Shown here in pieces: positions 37,267-50,752 of a DNA stretch of 64,000 bases. The notes under the pieces were generated by a model. That model was not told the DNA's origin and ran no database searches. It saw only the letters and a program-made list of their open reading frames with translations. This stretch comes from Onchocerca volvulus. Taxonomy: Eukaryota > Nematoda > Chromadorea > Rhabditida > Onchocercidae. How positions within the stretch are numbered: the first letter of the stretch is position 1; each line of letters starts with the position of its first letter. Location of the stretch: the NCBI GenBank assembly GCA_000499405.2, contig HG738137.1:16293601-16357600 (forward strand), given 5' to 3'. The position numbers were made by a program, and so were the translations under genes.

Positions 37267-39590
37267 TGCCTGTCTCATTGCATGCATTCATCCTCTAATG
37301 AAGCAGCTGATTAAACAGAAATTTATTAAAACGAAAAAAAAAAAAGAAAAAGAAAAAAAAACGAAACTATATATATTTACTTAGTGAAATGAATTCTTCT
37401 TACTTTTAACGTTTATCGTTTAGATTTATTATTATATTCGTGCAAAAATGATGAAATTTGCACTTCGCTAATAAATTCGCAAACAAATTATAATTTGCGT
37501 AATTACTGTTTTATTTGTGACGACGCATGCATGTTTCCTTCATTTAAATAGATTAAATTTTGCAAGAAATATCTCAAGATATCATTAAAATATTTCGAAG
37601 ATGAAATAATAATTTAATTTCTCATTACTATTTTATTAGAATTAATTTGCTTCAAAGATATACAATACTTCTTTCTTTTTGCAAACAAAAGTCTTCTTCG
37701 TTCATTCATTCAATCAATTGATCAATCAAATGGTCGATCAATCCAACTATCCAATTGTTTTAATCAAATTTACATTTCACCTTGGTTGTCGTAAATCTGT
37801 AAAATACTAAATATTGAAAATTTTTAACTTAATCTGTTTGGATAAAAAAATTGGAATTATCACAAGTAAATATAAAGCAAAGAATAGTAACCTGGAAGAA
37901 TACAATATTCAGGCCGATTCGAATTTCCTTCTCTATGAAGGAAATTAATAAATAATTAAAATATTTCATAGATCAAAGCTGATCATTTTGATCTCTATAA
38001 AATATTTTAATTTTCTAAAAATTTTAAATGATTCCAATAAAGAGATTTATTTATCTTCAAAAATGTGCCAATAATTTTCGAAAATCTTTTCAAATCATTC
38101 GATTCATTCAAAATTTTCTCATAATTATCGATTTTGAATTCGTTCCGATCAATCTTCCATCAATTAGAAGATTGAAAATTACAAAGCAGCAGTATTCAGC
38201 ATTTGATAATAACTTCGTGTCGTTTACTTAATGTCGGCGATGTTATCCCTTTCATCACAACGGATTATATAATCCGAATTGCTTTGACCTTTGAACTTTT
38301 CCTTTGGCTAAATAATTGTTATTTTGCGAAAAACACTTGCTTTACATGTATCATGTTTATTGTAACTGTAAATCTTTCACAACACGTGTATTCTTCTTCC
38401 TTTCCATTTTTCATTTCCCTTCGAATATTTAAAACGAAAAAAAAAAAAAAAAAAGATGGAATTCGTAATAAAGAAAAATAGCAAATAAAATTTATTGAGA
38501 ATATAAATATGATTTCAAATTTACATATTAGCTTCAATTTTCGGAACATTTATTCATTTCCTTCTGATTTTTCAAAAAAATTATTCAAAAAATTTCATTT
38601 TGTTCCAAATTCCCGAAATAAAAAAAATGCATTTTTGTGTAATTCTTGAAGAAAAAAAAAAAAATTCAAAGTTTAGTAAATTTTTCATTTTTTATAGGAA
38701 TTCCGTAATTTCATCATTTCATTGAAGAAAAAAATATTTCGAACTTTTTTTTTTCTATTTTTTTTTTATTTTGTTGAAGAAACAAATTAATTATCTCATT
38801 AAACAATTAAAAAAAAAAAACTTTTTTATTTCTCGATCTTCTTTTACATCGAGATATTTTTTTATTTTTTTTAAACGAAACAAATTTCACGAAACCATAA
38901 TTTTACTAGAAGTTTAATCCAATGCTAAATCTTTTCCTTCCTACGGTAATCCGTTTGAAATTCTGATTGATCTCTTAATTGATCATCTTTCTTTTCCATC
39001 TAATTATATGGTAATCAGTTTAATCGTTCCTTCATTTCAAATTATTTTCTTCTTTTGTATCTCAATTGTCACTACCATCTTACTTGCTCTCAGATGACGA
39101 CAATTTCGTGGAAGAAAAAACTTTTGTGCCGCATTGATTCGTTCATAATTCTATCTGATTCGATCAATTCCATTCCTTCTTGATCAGTTTTTCGATCCCT
39201 TAAATTTCTTCAATTATCATAATTTACATCAACTATTACTACTACTACTACTATTATTATAATGTTACGACAATGTCATCGTTCAAGTATATTTGATTTC
39301 CCTTCAATTTGCTATTTGCATTTAGTTCACTCATGCATTCAATTCCTTCCAATTATGATTAATTCCTTCATTTCAATTGCTGTTTATTCAACAGCGAAAA
39401 AATTATACAAATTATTACTGTAATAAATGGTAGATTCATTCATTTCATAATCTGATTTGTTTTAATTTTCATCGTTTATTGCAATTTTTTAATTTAAAAA
39501 AAAAAAAAAAATGATAAGAAATCAATAATTGAGCTAAAAAAGAGAAATATAACAACAAAAAATGATATGATAAGAATGTGAAAATAATTT
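37267..39590. other. Gene-poor stretch
   Basis: Frames at 38028-38231 (+) and 38203-38481 (+) are open, but they carry no motif and overlap in different frames. Otherwise A/T-rich with several poly(A/T) tracts and an (ACT)n run near 39,236. Confidence 0.45.
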
Positions 39591-40075
39591 TAAATGATAA
39601 AAAAATTATCAGAATAAGGAATGAAAATATGGAATGGTGAAGAACAAAGATAGAAATTATAACTGAAATTTTAAGTAATTTCTGTAATTATGCTAATTAA
39701 CGATAGTTTATGATTATTTAGTCGTTGTCATACGATAGCATATTGAGCCAAAAAATACAATCAAGAAAAGTAATATAAGATAAGAATGATAAAAACTTAT
39801 CATAATAAAGAATGAAAATATGGAAATAATGAATATAGCAAGATATAAATATCACTGAAATTTCAATTAATTTCTGTAATTTTAATTAAAAGTTAGGAAA
39901 AAAACATAAATAAAGATAAATGTTATATTTTACAATTACTTGATGTTAATTAACTATCTATTGAAGTTTTAAGTCATGTCTGTAATTTTAATTAAAAATT
40001 TGGAAAAAATAAGCATAAATAAAGACAAATGTTATATTTTACAATTATTTGATGTTAATTAACCATAGTTCATGA
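39590..40075. repeat. Diverged tandem repeats of about 109 bp
   Basis: About 39861-39969 and 39970-40075 share TCTGTAATTTTAATTAAAA and AATGTTATATTTTACAATTA, then TTGATGTTAATTAAC. An older, more diverged pair at about 39,590-39,700 and 39,770-39,870 shares GAATGAAAATATGGAA and AATTTCTGTAATT. Confidence 0.75.
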
Positions 40076-42765
40076 TTAATTAACCTAATTAATTAACCTT
40101 TAATCTTTGTCATACTCGCCAATCACTGTTCCCGGTTTTACGGTTCATAATAGTTGTCTGAATAACCTGAAATCAATAATACTCTTATCATATTAATGAT
40201 AAAATGAATTTTTGATTATCTTCCATCGATTGTATTTTCATTCTTATTCATTTTTCGAAAATATATTTCCCGATTTTTTTTTTTTGAATTTTCTAGTCTT
40301 CATTATTATTCACAAAAATTAATGAAATTACTTTTTTTTAGCAGTGAATAGAGAAATATTAAGAAATACGGTAATTGAAATATTATCATGCCTATCAGTA
40401 TTATTATCATTTCAATCAGTATCGTTTATTATGATTAAAATTGATATTTTCAAATGATTATTTACGTAAGTGATATGGTGATAAGACGTCAATATTAGTG
40501 TCAAGTTCCAATAGGCAGCATTGATTATTCGGTTTTAGGTTACATGCAAGTCAGATAGTATGACATATTTCAGTGCTTAGGCTTTATCACCAAATATTTT
40601 GTTTGATCAGTTATTTGCTGATAAGTTGTAAATGCTCAAAATTCTTCTAAATTACAAAAGTTATAAATGATGAATTTTTTTCAGGATGAATTGAGGAAAT
40701 TTTCTGGCTCAAATGAAATAATAAAACAATTTATTTTTAATTTTTTTTTTTTTTTTTTTTGTAATCCAAGAATTTTAAGCCAATTCTTTGAACTATTTGA
40801 ACTCTTTTGTTGTTATTTTGAAACTCGAATAAGTGTTAAATGGTTTATTATCCATTGTTCCTTTTTACCTATCCTATCTTTCAATTACCTTGAAATGCTC
40901 ATTAGTATTTCGTAATAACGGTTCGATTTTCTGGCTAATTAATTTTTTAAGAAATTAGTCCTGCATGGTTTGGACAATTTGGGTCATCTGATGGTCATTA
41001 GTACCACTCATCATTACAAATTTTATTCATCAGTCTCATCATTATTATTCCTTTTTTCCTTTTTCTTTTTTTTCGCTTTAATCTGAGTATTTTTTTTCTA
41101 GAATTTATTACTATTGTTTGGGAATTGAAAAACGCATATTCAAAATTTTCTCCGTAACTGATCGATCAGTCATAATTTTACTCTGTTTTTTCTTTTTTTT
41201 TTTTTTGAATAAATTTAAATTTTTGAAATTTTAAATGAAATTATTGGGGGAAGTTTTACATCATCATCGTTTATATTTACTTTTAAATTTGTCGAATTAA
41301 TGCGATTAATTGAGCGAAAATTGTCCAAAATTGCTCTATTTGAATGTTTTCGATGATGTAACCTTAAAAATTTAAAAATATCCAGCAAACTTGTTCTTTT
41401 GCAAACGGTTCTGACAATTTTAGTGCGATCGAATCGCAATGGTTACCGAATATTTTCAAATTTTACAAATTTGAAACAATTTTGTTCTTTCAGAAGACTT
41501 ACATGTTTTGCCAATTAAGTGATGTAAACTTAGGCTTGAATTTCAATTCTAAATCGATATTTCAAGTTTCAAATTCAAAAGTTTCTGTGGAAATCGAATT
41601 TTTAGTTTTAATTTTTTTTTTTTTAATGGTTAATATATAAGTGAATATCGCTACAGTGTCGGTTTGCAAAAATTCCAATTAATCACTAATCATTGCTGCT
41701 GAAAATATTTAAGTATTATGAGTATAAATTTAAATTCCAATCCTAAATTAACATTTTAGATTTCGGTAAAATTATCTATGGCAATAAAAATTCCAACTAC
41801 TGAAAACGAAAAGAAACAATTAATGGCCATTAAAGTGGTTGTCATTTGAAAGTGAGGACAAGTTATTAGCGGTATGTCCACTTGATGTGACCACTTGAAA
41901 AGGAGTAAAAAGGCAAACGATAATGACATATTCATTGAGCAAAAAGTAATTAACATTGGTAATAATTTCATTTTTTTTTTCTTTTTTCGAAGGCCACTTC
42001 AAAAAATCGATTATTCTTTTTTACCTGAAAATAACCCGAAAAATCCTTGATGTAAGCGCCATTGACGCAAACTAATAAACAGAAATATTACATGTCGAAA
42101 TTCTTCTTTTCTTTTTTTTTTTCTTTCATTATTTTATTATATTATATTATTTCCGTCAATGTCATTAAACTTATAGACAAATTACAAAACTTCCAAACAG
42201 TAATAATTTGCTTTTTAATTGCAAAAATTTTTAAGCGCCAGAAATTTTCATCTTTGAAGTGAAAGAAATATTCATCATTTTGCGTTACAGTAGTCTTATT
42301 GCAAATTATTGCCCCAAGGATGCTACGATAATTTCTTTTTTTTTTTTTTTTTTTTGAGGGATGAACAATTTTAAAGTTTGTAGTTGAAATATTGAAGAAA
42401 ATAAGATCTTTACGTTCCTTTTTTTTCCCCGGATAAGTATTTTCAAGTTTATGCGTAAGATTGGAGAAGAAAATAATATGCTTAAATTTCTTTATCGCAA
42501 TTTTCTCAATTAATCATATTCCGGAATTTCGCGATTTTTTTTTTTTTTTTGAACCATTCAGAAATAGTTTAAAGATTTTAGCTAAAAAGAATAATTCATT
42601 CTGTAGGATTCTAAAATGATATTACTTAAATCGGTCATTTTATAATAGTATTATTGAAAATTGGTAAGGTTTTATTTCGATTCAAGTTGGATATTTGTCC
42701 TTTTTCTCTTTTCTTCTGTCTCATTCTTCGAATTTATTCGAAATTATTCGAATTATTATTGGCAG

Positions 42766-43263
42766 TTATGCATAGAGCTTTGAGGAGCAATATAAATGCA
42801 TATCAAAATAATTTGAGATTTGAAGTGTGCATATCATTGATGAGGGAATTTTGAAAAAGCCTAGGTCCTTTTCAATCGCATATTCTTGGCCAGACCGAAG
42901 CTAGGGCCAAGCTATAGTGGCAAATATCAATCAGTAACAAAAATTTTCATTATTTCGACAGGAACATAAATTTGAATTACTGCATTTGATATCCTATTTG
43001 CAAATAACCATCACTTAGCAGTAAATTGTATTTAAAAGGTTTTAAGGCCCTTTTTCTTAGAGCTTCTTAGACTTGTCTCCGACCAAAAGGCCTGAATTTT
43101 TTACTTTTATTTTTTGGCCGTAAAAATTTGTTAGAGAGTTAAGGCATATTATCAGTACTGGAATCAACCAATCATCAATATTTAGAAGCAATTTAGGACG
43201 ACAATGACAGTAATGCTTTGTGATTAAAATGATTGAATGTTTTTGGACATTTTGCAAAGATTA
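42766..43263 (-). CDS. Candidate two-exon minus-strand gene end
   Basis: A 68-codon minus frame (43263-43057) contains NIDDWLIPVLIICLNSLTNF and GQKIKVKNSGLLVGDKSKKL. If it is spliced at a GTAAAA donor at 43104, it joins in phase to 42900-42766 (acceptor TTGGCCCTAG), which encodes 44 residues (SGQEYAIEKDLGFFKIPSSM and on) to TAA. The plus strand of the second block is also open (42654-42854), so strand is uncertain. No family recognised. Confidence 0.18.
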
Positions 43264-43496
43264 ATGGCAAACAATAACTTTATTTTGTATTTAGCCTTAG
43301 GCCGATCTAAATCATAATTTAAGCCTACTTACTTTCTACTGCTATCGTTAATGGGCCAATAGCCTAATGCAATCATTTCTCCATTCTTTTCTTTTTCCCT
43401 TTCAAAGGGCTTGAATTAAGAATATTCGAAATACTTAGGTATTTCATGCAGCATTTTTACGAAAAACGCAAAATATGCCAAGTTTGCTAGTTTCAG

Positions 43497-43587
43497 CATT
43501 TTTATGGTGCTTTCTACCTTCGCATTACATGAATATTTCCAGGTCAATTTACTTCATGGTACTTTTTTTGATGTTCAATGGAAGTAA
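43497..43587 (+). CDS. Candidate exon, unknown function
   Basis: Acceptor AGTTTGCTAGTTTCAG, then 29 codons to TAA (IFMVLSTFALHEYFQVNLLH, then GTFFDVQWK). A GTAACT donor lies just before the stop. A second frame is open to a GTCAAT site. Nothing recognisable. Confidence 0.17.
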
Positions 43588-44542
43588 CTGTAGATGTGAA
43601 ACGTTTTAATCGAAATTTCTGAATCCGCAAAACTTGCGCTTTTTTTTGTTCAAAAGTTTGCAGGAGAATAAAAAATGAAAATTTCATCATTCAATCTAAT
43701 CAATCGAATTAGAATCATGATAGAATTGCTACGATGGAAAGTTATGAAATTGTATAGAAATCGTCTGGAATTCAGAAGATACGAAACTCGTGCGACAATT
43801 TTTAGAAAGCATTTGTGGAAAAAAAAAAAAAAAAAAAATGCGAAATATTCGTTATTTAATTGAAAATACTTTGATTTTCTTTTCAAACATTAATTTTTCC
43901 TTTTTACGATTTTCAATTTTCTTTTATAAAATTAGATTTTTTGTTTAATTTTATAAAAAATGAATGCAACTATTTTGTTTTAAAATAATCTTGTTCTTTT
44001 CGAAAATGTTCTATGAGCTCAAAAATTGTTGAGAATAATTTTTTTTTTTTTATAATTTGAAAATAAATTTTTCTTTTTTTTTTGGTAATAAATAATTATA
44101 AAGTAGAAAAGTTGGAGTACAACTAAATTTTTGCTAAAATTTTTGAAATAATATTTTTTATTATGTATAATATGAAAAGATTTCTGAAGCATAGATTGAT
44201 AATAATTAAACGTCGATTTTTGCGTTTACAGTATAAATGAAGTAGTAATTTATTTTTACTTATTTTTTTCATCATCTTCTCATCTTCTTCTTCCTTCTTT
44301 TCATTTTTCACTTTTGCTGAATCTGATGCACATATTCTGAATTTCAATATTCACTTCAGAACGGATATAATTCGGGCCGTGTTTTCGTGATATTTAATAT
44401 TTTATTCCGATTTCAACAACATTAACAATTAAATAATTTTTCAGATTGTTTGTACGAAAAATATATCAAACGATGTAACGAGAAAGCGATAGCAAAACAA
44501 TAAAATATTTTTTATTCCAAAATTTTTCTTCCAATGCTTGCA

Positions 44543-44646
44543 ACTTTAACGCTAGCTTATTTGAAGAAACAACAAACTGGAAAATTTCCGTAAAACTTTA
44601 ACGCTAGCTTATTTGAAGAAACAACAAACTGGAAAATTTCCGTAAA
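44543..44646. repeat. 52-bp perfect or near-perfect tandem duplication
   Basis: ACTTTAACGCTAGCTTATTT, GAAGAAACAACAAACTGG and AAAATTTCCGTAAA repeat with a 52-bp period. I see no differences, so the duplication is recent. Confidence 0.92.
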
Positions 44647-47600
44647 ATTCGCAAATGTTAGCTGTGATAGTCTTGAAAATAAGTGTTCGAAGATTAATCA
44701 AAAAAAAGAAGCAACTGTGAGGAAACCATTTTAAATTGAAAACTAAAGGTGAAATTTAAGTAATAACAAAAAGATAGTTGTAACATGGCTGTATTTCTGA
44801 TCTTATCCTAATAATATCAGTGATTTGTGATAAATGTCTGACAATGTCTGATAAACATCTGATAAATGGAAGGATAATTAACTTTGATCACCTTTAGAAA
44901 TACCGATTGATTTCAATGCTTTAATTCGTTTCAACTAAATTATATTAATGTACAAACTTTATTTTCCTTTCACATCAACAATTCTTCTTTACCGTTTTTT
45001 TTCACAAAATCAATCAGTCAATTTTGAAGTGATGCTTGAAATTTTTATTTTTTAAAATTTGAATCAATTTTTAAAAAATCAAAATTTCCATTTCATTCAT
45101 TTCTTTTTTTGCTGTTTTGGAGGGAAATTATAGGAAAAAGATAACTGGATTGACAGCTGATAAAAATATGATCATTGAATGATATGATTATTTTTTTTGA
45201 AACAATCATTAATTAATTAATTAATGGCCGATATTTTGCAGCAAAACTATAATCTGATTACTTATCAATCATTTTTAATTTAATAAGAAATTCCAAGAGT
45301 AAAGCGCCGGTATAATTTTGAATTCATTTTGCAGTTGTAGCAGCAAAGCAATAACATCATTAGCTTGATTAATGAACCAAATTATAGTCAATGCTTAATT
45401 AGTCAGATACACCTGAAGCTTAAAGTGAAGGTAAATGAGGGAAGGATAGATGGATGGATGGTCAGATGGAAATGTGACACAGGTTGCTATGACATTTTAA
45501 ATACCTATTATCATCATCGTACCCAAATTCTAATCCAAAATCCTAGTTCAATCATATCTTCTCTTTTTCTTGTCATTTTCGCAAGTTTACAAACTTTTCT
45601 AAATTTCATTTTTTCATCTTTTTTGATAAAAATTATTGGAAAGAAAAAGCGAAATATTTTGCTTTCATTTATAGTAAATTTAATTTTTTTTTCTTTTTTT
45701 TAAATAAAAAAATTCTTGAAAAGATATAATTAATTTGACAAATTTTAAAATTTAGACAATTTTGAAATGTTACATATATACATATATTAAATAATAGATA
45801 TGCATGAAATGATTAATTAGCTTCAAAAGTTTGACAAAAATCCTGAAAATCGATCAATATTGCATCCATTTATCTGTCATTAATTTCAGGTAAAAAACAA
45901 AGAGTACCAAAATATTCGATCCAATTTTACGACAACAACAACAATAACATCTCAACAGCTAATGCCTTCGTACGTTTGCTTCTTTCTTATATATTTAATT
46001 TGAATTGAAAACTTACTCCATAAAAAAAGAAAAAAAAAATTTTATTAAAAAGTTTCTTGAATTTTCTCATTCTCGACTTTTTGAATATTTTATGAAAATT
46101 TTTTCTTTAAATTTTCTCTCAACGCTGAAATTATGTTCCTGCTATCCGATGATATCTGATTCTTGCATGAAATGACTTTCTTGAAAATAGTTGATTTTAC
46201 TCGTATCACGGATCGCTTGATTTCGTGATATTTTTCTTTCCAAGCCATACATTGTAATGACCGAATCAAGGAAGAATTTTTTTTTTTGTAATTAATTAAT
46301 GATTTAATTATAATAATTACTACCAACTGAAGTATTTTTGCACCACTACCGCTATCTTAATGATATATGCTTGAAAAGTTTCTTGAAATATTTAGGTAAG
46401 AAATTGCGCTTTAAATTGATTTTTTGAAATTTTTAGCGAATCGAAGATATTCCAAACTTTAGCTTATTTCCAATTCCAATTTGAAATACAACCGAAATTG
46501 CCGACAAAAATGAACATTATGAAAATTTGTTGAAAATTGGTCAAGCTGATAAGACAAAAGTCTTATGAATTTTGATACGAATCATTGATTTGATTATATT
46601 AATAAATAATGATAATAATAATAAAACAGTAATAATAATAATTAACAGAAAATAATTAATAATAATGACAATTTAATAGTAATAATAATGTGTGATATTT
46701 CTATTTACAACTTTGATCAGTAATTGATATGTTCATTTCAAAAATATTCTTCTTTCGCTGTACAAGGATCAGATTACAAGAATTTTGTTAAAATCTTTCG
46801 AATCAAATCAAATTTAATACATTCACATTCAACTATATAGTTTATCATTTCTTAAGTACATATTATATAATATATACAAATTATGCAAAAATTTTAGGAA
46901 TTATCAATCGATTGAAATAACGAAAGTATTTTTGTTTTTTTGAACAATTCAATGTTGAATCTTCGCTAATATTCATTCTTCTGATATAAATTTCCTCGTT
47001 TGAATCCAATTTAGTTAAATATTTTTGTTATCAGTAATGCTTCTGATCTATTTCTAGCTTTTTTTTTTCCTTTTTTTAATTCATTCTAAATTTGAATTAA
47101 CAAAAAAAAAATAAAAAATAAAGCAAAAAACCCAAAGATTGAATGATATTTTGGTATCAAATGTTATCAGAGCTTATTCAATAGTTTATATTTCGCAAAT
47201 GTAATTCTTTATTTGTTTCATTTTTGCTTTTTTTTTTTTTTTTGAAATTTTAAATATAATTAGTTTTGGAAACATTTTCTAAAAAAAAAAAAAAAAAATC
47301 CACAAATTTAATTATTATCTGTTAATGAAAATTGCTAAATACATATATATATTTCTTAAAATTTAATTTTTATCTTTGAAAGTTTTAAAAATTCAATTTT
47401 TTATCTTTGCAAACTTTCAAATTTTTCTATTTAACGAATAATTCTTTTCTGAAAATTTCTTTTTCCATAAGTTTTACATATTCATTCAAACAATTTCATT
47501 TGTCAAATAAATAAGCAAAAAAAGAAATTTCGTGAAATTAAATGTTCAGTTAAATGAAGCATAGAAAGGAAGAAATTTGTTTGTTTGTTAAATAAGCCCA

Positions 47601-47703
47601 ATTTTTTTTCTTTTTTTTTTCTTTCGATTTCTATAGCATAATACATTATCGGTTTAATTGAGGTATTTTCTGTTACAAATTATAGGCTTAATTTGGGATT
47701 TTG

Positions 47704-47709
<6 letters not shown>
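44647..47709. other. Gene-poor stretch with one possible exon
   Basis: 45365-45703 (+) is a 112-codon frame. Its first half is polar and contains a GATGGATGGATGG tract (GRIDGWMVRWKCDTG); its second half is a Phe/Leu/Ile-rich T-tract translation. At 45890-46008 a TTAATTTCAG acceptor opens a 38-codon frame with an Asn run (VPKYSIQFYDNNNNNISTAN). Neither shows a domain. Confidence 0.35.

Positions 47710-47743
<34 letters not shown>
47710..47743. repeat. (GA)n microsatellite
   Basis: About 17 GA units. A mixed CT tract lies at 48460-48515 and again at about 48,675-48,710. Confidence 0.95.
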
Positions 47744-47746
<3 letters not shown>

Positions 47747-48130
47747 TCATATTAAGTATTGCTTTTCAGATTGTTGTAAATTGGACTGAAAATTGGACAT
47801 TTAAAAAAAATAAGAGAAAAGCTTATTTCAGCCTCATGTTGTTTGTTTGAATGAGCAATTTGTTATGCCAATATCAAATAATACTTCTATACTGCTTGAT
47901 ATTAATTTCAAATTTATTAAATTCTCTCGAAATTAATTAAAAATATTTATTTTTGTTAGTAAAATTATACATTCTTCTATATGTGATTATATTATCAATC
48001 CGTATCATTGATACTTATTCGATATGCAATTTAATCAGTTGCAATTAAGTATTAAAATACAGTGCGCTTGGAAAGTTCCATCTGAATCCATAAAGCAATG
48101 CATTGATCGTGCTTCATCAAACGTAGATTC

Positions 48131-48368
48131 TAAAATATCTTCTGAAGTAATCATTGTCCACAGAAATGACCAAATACAGAAAAAAATATATAATAAATTG
48201 CAATTTAATTAACACTTACTGGAAAAATTTCCTTCTTTATTCATATTGTAACGAATTCTCTATGATATCAGGCTTAGATTATAAAATGTATTCTGAAGGT
48301 TCAAATTTTGAAATACAATTCTGTGAACTAACCATTGTCCACAAAAATGACCAAATACAAAAGAAAAT
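48131..48368. repeat. Diverged duplication of about 58 bp, coding-like in both copies
   Basis: 48131-48188 and 48310-48368 are about 80% alike by eye, 181 bp apart. Both read as IVHxNDQIQKK (Arg or Lys at x) in open frames (48024-48212 and 48154-48399). The offset is not a multiple of three, so the copies lie in different frames of the genomic strand. They could be repeated exons or a non-coding duplication. Confidence 0.6.
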
Positions 48369-48921
48369 GACAAAATACTGTCCACCGTATGAAGAGTAAT
48401 ATGTATGATTAAAATTGTTTGTTCGGTAAAAGTGAACCGCATTAATTACAATTAGCCCACTTTCTCTCTCTCTCTCTCTTTCTCTTTCTCTTTCTCTCCC
48501 CCTCTCCCTCTCTCGATAGGATTACGGTAAATTAATCATGGAATAGGCAACTGGAATTTGTTACTGTCCTGCCCACTACCACTACCACTACTACTACTAC
48601 TATTACTATTAGTACTATTACCTATTATTAGCAGGTAGAATTGAACAATTTGTTCTTTCATCAATTATCCATTTCTTTCTTTCTTTCTCTCTCTCTATCC
48701 CTCTCTTTCTCCAATTTTTTCATAATTTTCTGCATATCTTTTCATGAATCTTATAATTCCTAGTATAAATGCATCTCATCAATTTTGCTCATCAATCCAA
48801 TCCATTTGCGTTTTAACGTTAATAAAAGAGCAATTTGCTGTAGCAATTAATCCGATAATTTGAGTTAATGAATGATTGAGGTTCGTAGAACGTGAATGCA
48901 AATCATTGTTAATTGTGAGTG

Positions 48922-49260
48922 AGGTAGAAGTTACTTCTCATTTGCACGAATACTTCTCAGTTGCACGATTACTTCTCATTTGCACGACGATTTTACCTCT
49001 GATTCTAAACCGCTCGATTTCGGTAATTCAATCGTGTATATCCTTCAGAAGCAACAAAAACAAATCGATTTAATCGGTGATTGGAATTTAAGGTAGAAGT
49101 TACTTCTCATTTGCACGAATACTTCTCAGTTGCACGATTATTTCTCATTTGCACGACGATTTTACCTCTGATTCTAAACCGCTCGATTTCGGTAATTCAA
49201 TCGTGTATATCCTTCAGAAGCAACAAAAACAAATCGATTCAATCGATGATTGGAATTTAA
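48922..49260. repeat. 169-bp tandem duplication with a nested 18-19-bp triplicate
   Basis: Copies 48922-49090 and 49091-49260 differ at only a few bases. Within each copy TACTTCTCATTTGCACGA recurs three times (second with CAG instead of CAT). Two amplification events are therefore stacked: first the 18-mer, then the 169-mer. Confidence 0.93.
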
Positions 49261-49359
49261 AAATTTGAATTATTTCGATCATCATTTTCTTCTAAACCTA
49301 TTTGAAAACGAAAGGTTTTCACCATTTTGATTTATTTATTCAGCCGATGATGATAATGT

Positions 49360-49557
49360 TTGCATTATTTTTCTGGAACAATTAAATTACACAAACATTG
49401 TAGATATGCAAAAAAGACAAATCAACCTTATGATGATGATGATGATGATGATTCAGCAGCAAGAATTTTTCAAAATTTCAAGCAAATCGAAATGTTAAAA
49501 AAAAAAAATTCCACTGCTTCTATCATCATCATTTCATATGATTTGATGTTGATTTAA
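49360..49557 (+). other. Open frame over a (GAT)n run
   Basis: 65 codons with an Asp run from (GATGAT)n at about 49,431-49,452 and a polar context (AKKTNQPYDD, AARIFQNFKQIEMLKKKNS). It could be an exon, but the microsatellite makes the frame suspect. Confidence 0.15.
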
Positions 49558-50647
49558 GCTGATAAAAAATATGATGAAATAATGAGTTTTTTTTTTTTTA
49601 TGTCATCAGATTTGATTAATGATTGTTCAACGTTAATTTGCGATTAATTATTCAATACTAATACTAGCAATATTGATTTATGTTTAAAAAAAAAAGTAAA
49701 TAAATCATTTCATAGTTGATTAGAAAATAAAAAAGTTTCGCTTTTTTTCTGTTTCTGAAATTTGTTTTTTTTTTTTTAGCCTTCTTATAAACATAAATTT
49801 ATAATTTTTACACCTTTTATGATAATTTTTCTTGAATGCAAAAGAAAAAAAGAGCATAATTGAATAGATTTCAACAAAAAATTTTTCCATTTTTCTGAAG
49901 GTTAGTTTTTTTTTTTTGCATATTCATCAATCGAGATATTTTTCGAGTAAAATGGCAAAATGATAGACCAAATAATAGAGAATAAAAGAAAGAAACGAAA
50001 ATAGAATTAATCATCATTAGTTCAGTAAAATTCCCTACGGGACAAGAAAACGATCAAAAAAAAAAACAAAAAAATATCACAGAAATACGTCATATCATGA
50101 CTAAATTTCTTGCTTATTCATAATTACATCGTTTTGCTCTCGAAGAAATAATAAAATAATTTTCATTATTGTTCTTCGAATAATTCAGACAATTTGATTA
50201 CTCATTGAGAAGAATAAATTAATTTGAACAATTTGCTGACTTTATTTGGGAAGAAGATTAATATAATTATTATCACAAGTTTGTTTTATCACAAGCTACT
50301 GATTGCCATCTGTAAATTTATTCAACCTTTCAAATCAATAGATGACCTATAAGGTCACCTATTTTTTTCTTTTCAGTTATTCGCCTAGCATTTTCATTGC
50401 ATATCTCATTTGAAATATTGCTATATTGAAGATAAAAATTAAGCCAATTAAAATATTTCTAATAATTTGCTTTCAGTGATATAAATTTTTCAATTTTTGA
50501 AAGATCTTTATAAATCTTAATCTTATCAGGAATAGTAATTTTGTTGTTAGCAATACGGAAAATCGGAGTTTTATTTTCTCAAACATTTTTTTTTTTTTTT
50601 TATTCAATTCACAATTCCTTCATTTCTTCCAAAAAAGGCTTTTCTTG

Positions 50648-50752
50648 ATTTATCATCACCTCAAGATCACGAATTCTATCCGAAACTTTCTTCTGGACTT
50701 CTTATCATCACTCCAAGATCAAGAATTCAATTTCTACCTAAAACTTTCTTTT
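50648..50752. repeat. Diverged tandem duplication of about 54 bp
   Basis: TTATCATCACCTCAAGATCA and CTTATCATCACTCCAAGATC begin two units that both run through GAATTC and end in AAACTTTCTT. Two frames are open through them, with no motif. Confidence 0.75.

Noticed and set aside
40905..40945. GGTTCGATT as a possible tRNA B box
   Set aside because: No A box at the right distance upstream and no cloverleaf can be folded.
26380..43380. Scattered TTAGGC/GCCTAA words as interstitial nematode telomere repeats
   Set aside because: Only single hexamers, never in tandem; frequency is about what base composition predicts.
44445..44503. 18-codon terminal exon CLYEKYIKRCNEKAIAKQ with AATAAA at the stop
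   Set aside because: Good acceptor and attractive peptide, but too short to stand apart from chance; a second frame is open too. Mentioned only as context for the 52-bp duplication.
47770..47850. 26-codon open block after TTGCTTTTCAG (IVVNWTENWTFKKNKRKAYF and on)
   Set aside because: Chance expectation for such a block after an acceptor is high at this A+T content; no donor, partner or motif.
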